Shown here: positions 5,832-7,365 of the stretch, one piece after another
Position numbering within the stretch: position 1 is the stretch's first letter
Layout: the number at the start of each line of letters is the position of its first letter
Assembly (NCBI GenBank): GCA_027064785.1
Contig: JAMOPE010000381.1
Span: forward strand, 1 to 7,365
Source: Geobacteraceae bacterium
GTDB lineage: Bacteria; Desulfobacterota; Desulfuromonadia; Desulfuromonadales; Geopsychrobacteraceae
Direction of reading: 5' to 3'
Length of the DNA: 7,365 nt
Position numbers and translations under genes: made by a program
Notes under the pieces: model-generated
Told to the model about the DNA's origin: nothing
Databases searched by the model: none
Seen by the model: the letters and a program-made list of their open reading frames with translations, nothing else

Positions 5832-6407
5832 ATGTTTCGAGCACAGCAACTGCGTTCTTTTCTCTTGATGTTTTTATGTTTGGCGGTCTTTCTTCTTCCC
5901 CAGTCAGGTTTCGCTGCTGAAGGGCGTGTTTATACAAAGTACAATATCCATGCTCAAAGTAAGGATGGGTACAATCTGAAAGCGAGTTATGCTAACTTCA
6001 CCGACCCCGGAGCGGGGCACGTGATTATCCCGGCAGGAACTGAAATCAATGTGACCAAACATGGCTGGCGGGGTTTTGTATTCACCTATGATGGTGGCAA
6101 TAAAAAAGTGACCTTTGAGTTTCAGAAAAAACGCATGGGAATGAGCATGGACGAGTATATTGCAAAAATCACCTCGCCCGAACCGGTCAAATATAACAAG
6201 TTGTCAAAAAAGGATAAAAAGGGCATTGCCGATGGTAAAGCGTACAAGGGGATGACCAAAAAAGGTGTTATGATTGCCCTCGGTTATCCTGCTGCTCACC
6301 GGACTCCATCTCCCGATTCAAATAGCTGGACTTATTGGACAAACCGTTATCGGACATTGGTTGTTGAGTTCAATGACAAGGGCAAGGTCGTTGAGGTTCG
6401 TCGTTAG
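5832..6407 (+). CDS. Secreted protein with a BamE/SmpA-like C-terminal domain
   Basis: A 191-residue protein of unknown function. Residues 1-28 are a Sec signal peptide: basic start, hydrophobic run 10-22, and probable cleavage after GFA (A28). The only Cys (C16) sits inside the hydrophobic core and does not form a lipobox, so it should be a soluble periplasmic or exported protein rather than a lipoprotein. Residues about 30-120 are Lys- and Gly-rich with beta-like alternation and were not recognised. Residues 135-191 follow a BamE/SmpA/OmlA-like pattern: GKAYKGMTKKGVMIALGYP, then a short Ser/Pro loop, then WTYW, LVVEFNDKGKVVEVRR. True BamE is a shorter lipoprotein, so this is a relative in fold at most. 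GGAGG lies six bases before the ATG. The next gene, fabG, begins 28 bp downstream with no terminator between, so they are probably co-transcribed. Confidence 0.75.
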   Translation: MFRAQQLRSFLLMFLCLAVFLLPQSGFAAEGRVYTKYNIHAQSKDGYNLKASYANFTDPGAGHVIIPAGTEINVTKHGWRGFVFTYDGGNKKVTFEFQKKRMGMSMDEYIAKITSPEPVKYNKLSKKDKKGIADGKAYKGMTKKGVMIALGYPAAHRTPSPDSNSWTYWTNRYRTLVVEFNDKGKVVEVRR

Positions 6408-6435
6408 TAACCTGTTTTCTTTGAATGGATGTTGA

Positions 6436-7167
6436 ATGAATAAGACGCAGAAGATTGCTCTGGTCACCGGGGCAAGTAAAGGGATCGGCGCCGCTATTGC
6501 AAAAGAGCTTGCAGCGGAGGGTTTTCATCTCTGGCTGAATTATCGTAGTGATGCCGCTGCTGCTCAGCAGGTTGGTGATGAAATCGAAGCTGCCGGTGGC
6601 AGCTATACTCTGCTTCCGTTTGATGTTGCCGATGCTGATGCAACAGCTGAGGTTCTGGAACCATTGTTGGAAAACGATGTCCCGGCTGTTCTGGTCAATA
6701 ATGCCGGTTTTGCCCGTGACGGAATTCTGGCGTTGATGAGTCAGGGAGATTGGGAAAATGTTCTTGCCGTTCATCTCAACGGATTCTTCAATGTGACGCG
6801 ACTGGTGGTTGCGCGGATGTTGAAAAAGCGTCGTGGACGGATTATCAATATTGTTTCTACTTCAGGTGAAACGGGAATGGCTGGCCAGGTCAACTATTCT
6901 GCAGCTAAAGCAGGTTTGATTGGTGCGACCCGCTCTCTCGCTGCTGAAGTTGGGCGTCGGAATATCCTGGTCAATGCGGTGTCTCCCGGATTTATTGCGA
7001 CCGATATGACCGAAGATCTCCCCATGGATCAGATTTTACCGATTATTCCTTTGGGGCGGATTGGTCAACCCGAGGAAGTGTCGGGATTGGTCAGTTTCCT
7101 CTGCTCTGACCGGGCAAGTTATATTACCGGGCAGGTTTTTGCCGTCAATGGTGGAGCACATATTTAG
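6436..7167 (+). CDS. fabG: 3-oxoacyl-ACP reductase, FabG-type short-chain dehydrogenase
   Basis: Cytoplasmic NADPH-dependent enzyme that reduces 3-oxoacyl-ACP to 3-hydroxyacyl-ACP in fatty acid or related acyl chain synthesis. At 243 residues it is the usual length. The Rossmann motif TGASKGIG is at 11-18, DV at 63-64, NNAG at 88-91, and the active-site set is N115, S141, Y154 and K158 (YSAAK 154-158). PGFIATDMT (184-192) and ITGQVFAVNGG at the C-terminus are typical of FabG. An in-frame TGA lies directly before the ATG, fixing the start; the ribosome binding site is weak (GGA at 6427-6429). The stop TAG abuts the ATG of the ketoacyl synthase. The stretch GGSYTLLPFDVADAD and RDGILALMSQGDWENVL recall reductases of aryl-polyene-type clusters, so a specialised role is possible; this is a resemblance, not proof. 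Confidence 0.92.
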   Translation: MNKTQKIALVTGASKGIGAAIAKELAAEGFHLWLNYRSDAAAAQQVGDEIEAAGGSYTLLPFDVADADATAEVLEPLLENDVPAVLVNNAGFARDGILALMSQGDWENVLAVHLNGFFNVTRLVVARMLKKRRGRIINIVSTSGETGMAGQVNYSAAKAGLIGATRSLAAEVGRRNILVNAVSPGFIATDMTEDLPMDQILPIIPLGRIGQPEEVSGLVSFLCSDRASYITGQVFAVNGGAHI

Positions 7168-7365
7168 ATGGCAGCGGGTGGACTACATCGTGTTGCCATC
7201 ACCGGAATCGGAATCGTCTCGTGTCTCGGGAACGATTTAGAGACGGTTGGTGCGGCTTTACGCGAAGGGCGGTCGGGGATTGTTATCGACCCTCAACGTC
7301 TGGAACTGGGGTTTCGCAGCCCGCTAACCGGCCAGATTAGCGATTTTGACGCGTCGATTCTGTCG
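7168..7365 (+). CDS. Beta-ketoacyl-ACP synthase (FabB/FabF-like), N-terminal part; 3' end outside window
   Basis: Condensing enzyme that extends acyl-ACP by two carbons from malonyl-ACP. Only the first 66 residues are present. They show the thiolase-fold start RVAITGIGIVSCLGNDLETV, then ALREGRSGI and GFRSPLTGQISDFD, which is closest in style to FabB (KAS I). The catalytic Cys-His-His residues lie beyond the window, so activity and subtype cannot be judged. The ATG follows the fabG stop with no gap, and the only nearby purine-rich site is GGAG at 7153-7156, 11 bases upstream, which points to translational coupling with fabG. No acpP separates it from fabG, unlike the usual fabG-acpP-fabF order. 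Confidence 0.88.
   Translation, partial: MAAGGLHRVAITGIGIVSCLGNDLETVGAALREGRSGIVIDPQRLELGFRSPLTGQISDFDASILS

Overview
The window looks like ordinary chromosome of a Gram-negative bacterium. The proteins (a plant-type glutamate-cysteine ligase, an Escherichia-length transketolase, a MarC-family protein, a periplasmic BamE-like protein, FabG and a ketoacyl synthase) and the AGGAG-type ribosome binding sites would fit a delta-proteobacterium of the Desulfuromonas/Geobacter kind. That placement rests on the general character of the proteins, not on a search, and is tentative. No rRNA, tRNA, CRISPR array, transposase or phage gene was seen.

Layout, left to right. (1) 2-865 (+): C-terminal part of a glutamate-cysteine ligase, cut by the window edge. 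(2) 866-1479: 614 bp without a protein gene. It holds two direct copies, 270-271 bp apart, of an element that ends in a strong rho-independent terminator. The 3' half of each copy folds into three consecutive hairpins. The terminator stem differs between the copies only by structure-preserving changes, so this looks like a duplicated small RNA gene. Two of the three hairpins present an ACCUCC (anti-Shine-Dalgarno) sequence in the loop. (3) 1480-3471 (+): complete transketolase with its own ribosome binding site, followed by a long-stem terminator. (4) 3550-4191 and 4265-5560 (-): a MarC-family membrane protein and, upstream of it on the same strand, an APC-superfamily amino-acid permease. Both converge on transketolase. 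(5) 5561-5831: divergent intergenic region with a good sigma-70-like promoter for the rightward genes, overlapped by an inverted repeat. (6) 5832-7365 (+): a probable three-gene transcription unit made of a secreted protein with a BamE/SmpA-like C-terminus, a FabG-type reductase, and the start of a FabB/FabF-type ketoacyl-ACP synthase whose ATG directly follows the fabG stop codon.

How the parts may work together. FabG and the synthase would carry out successive acyl-ACP elongation steps; the lack of an acpP between them differs from the usual housekeeping fab order. Glutathione synthesis, the pentose phosphate pathway and the two membrane proteins are separate housekeeping functions. The part most likely to be undescribed is the tandem small-RNA pair between the glutamate-cysteine ligase and transketolase genes.
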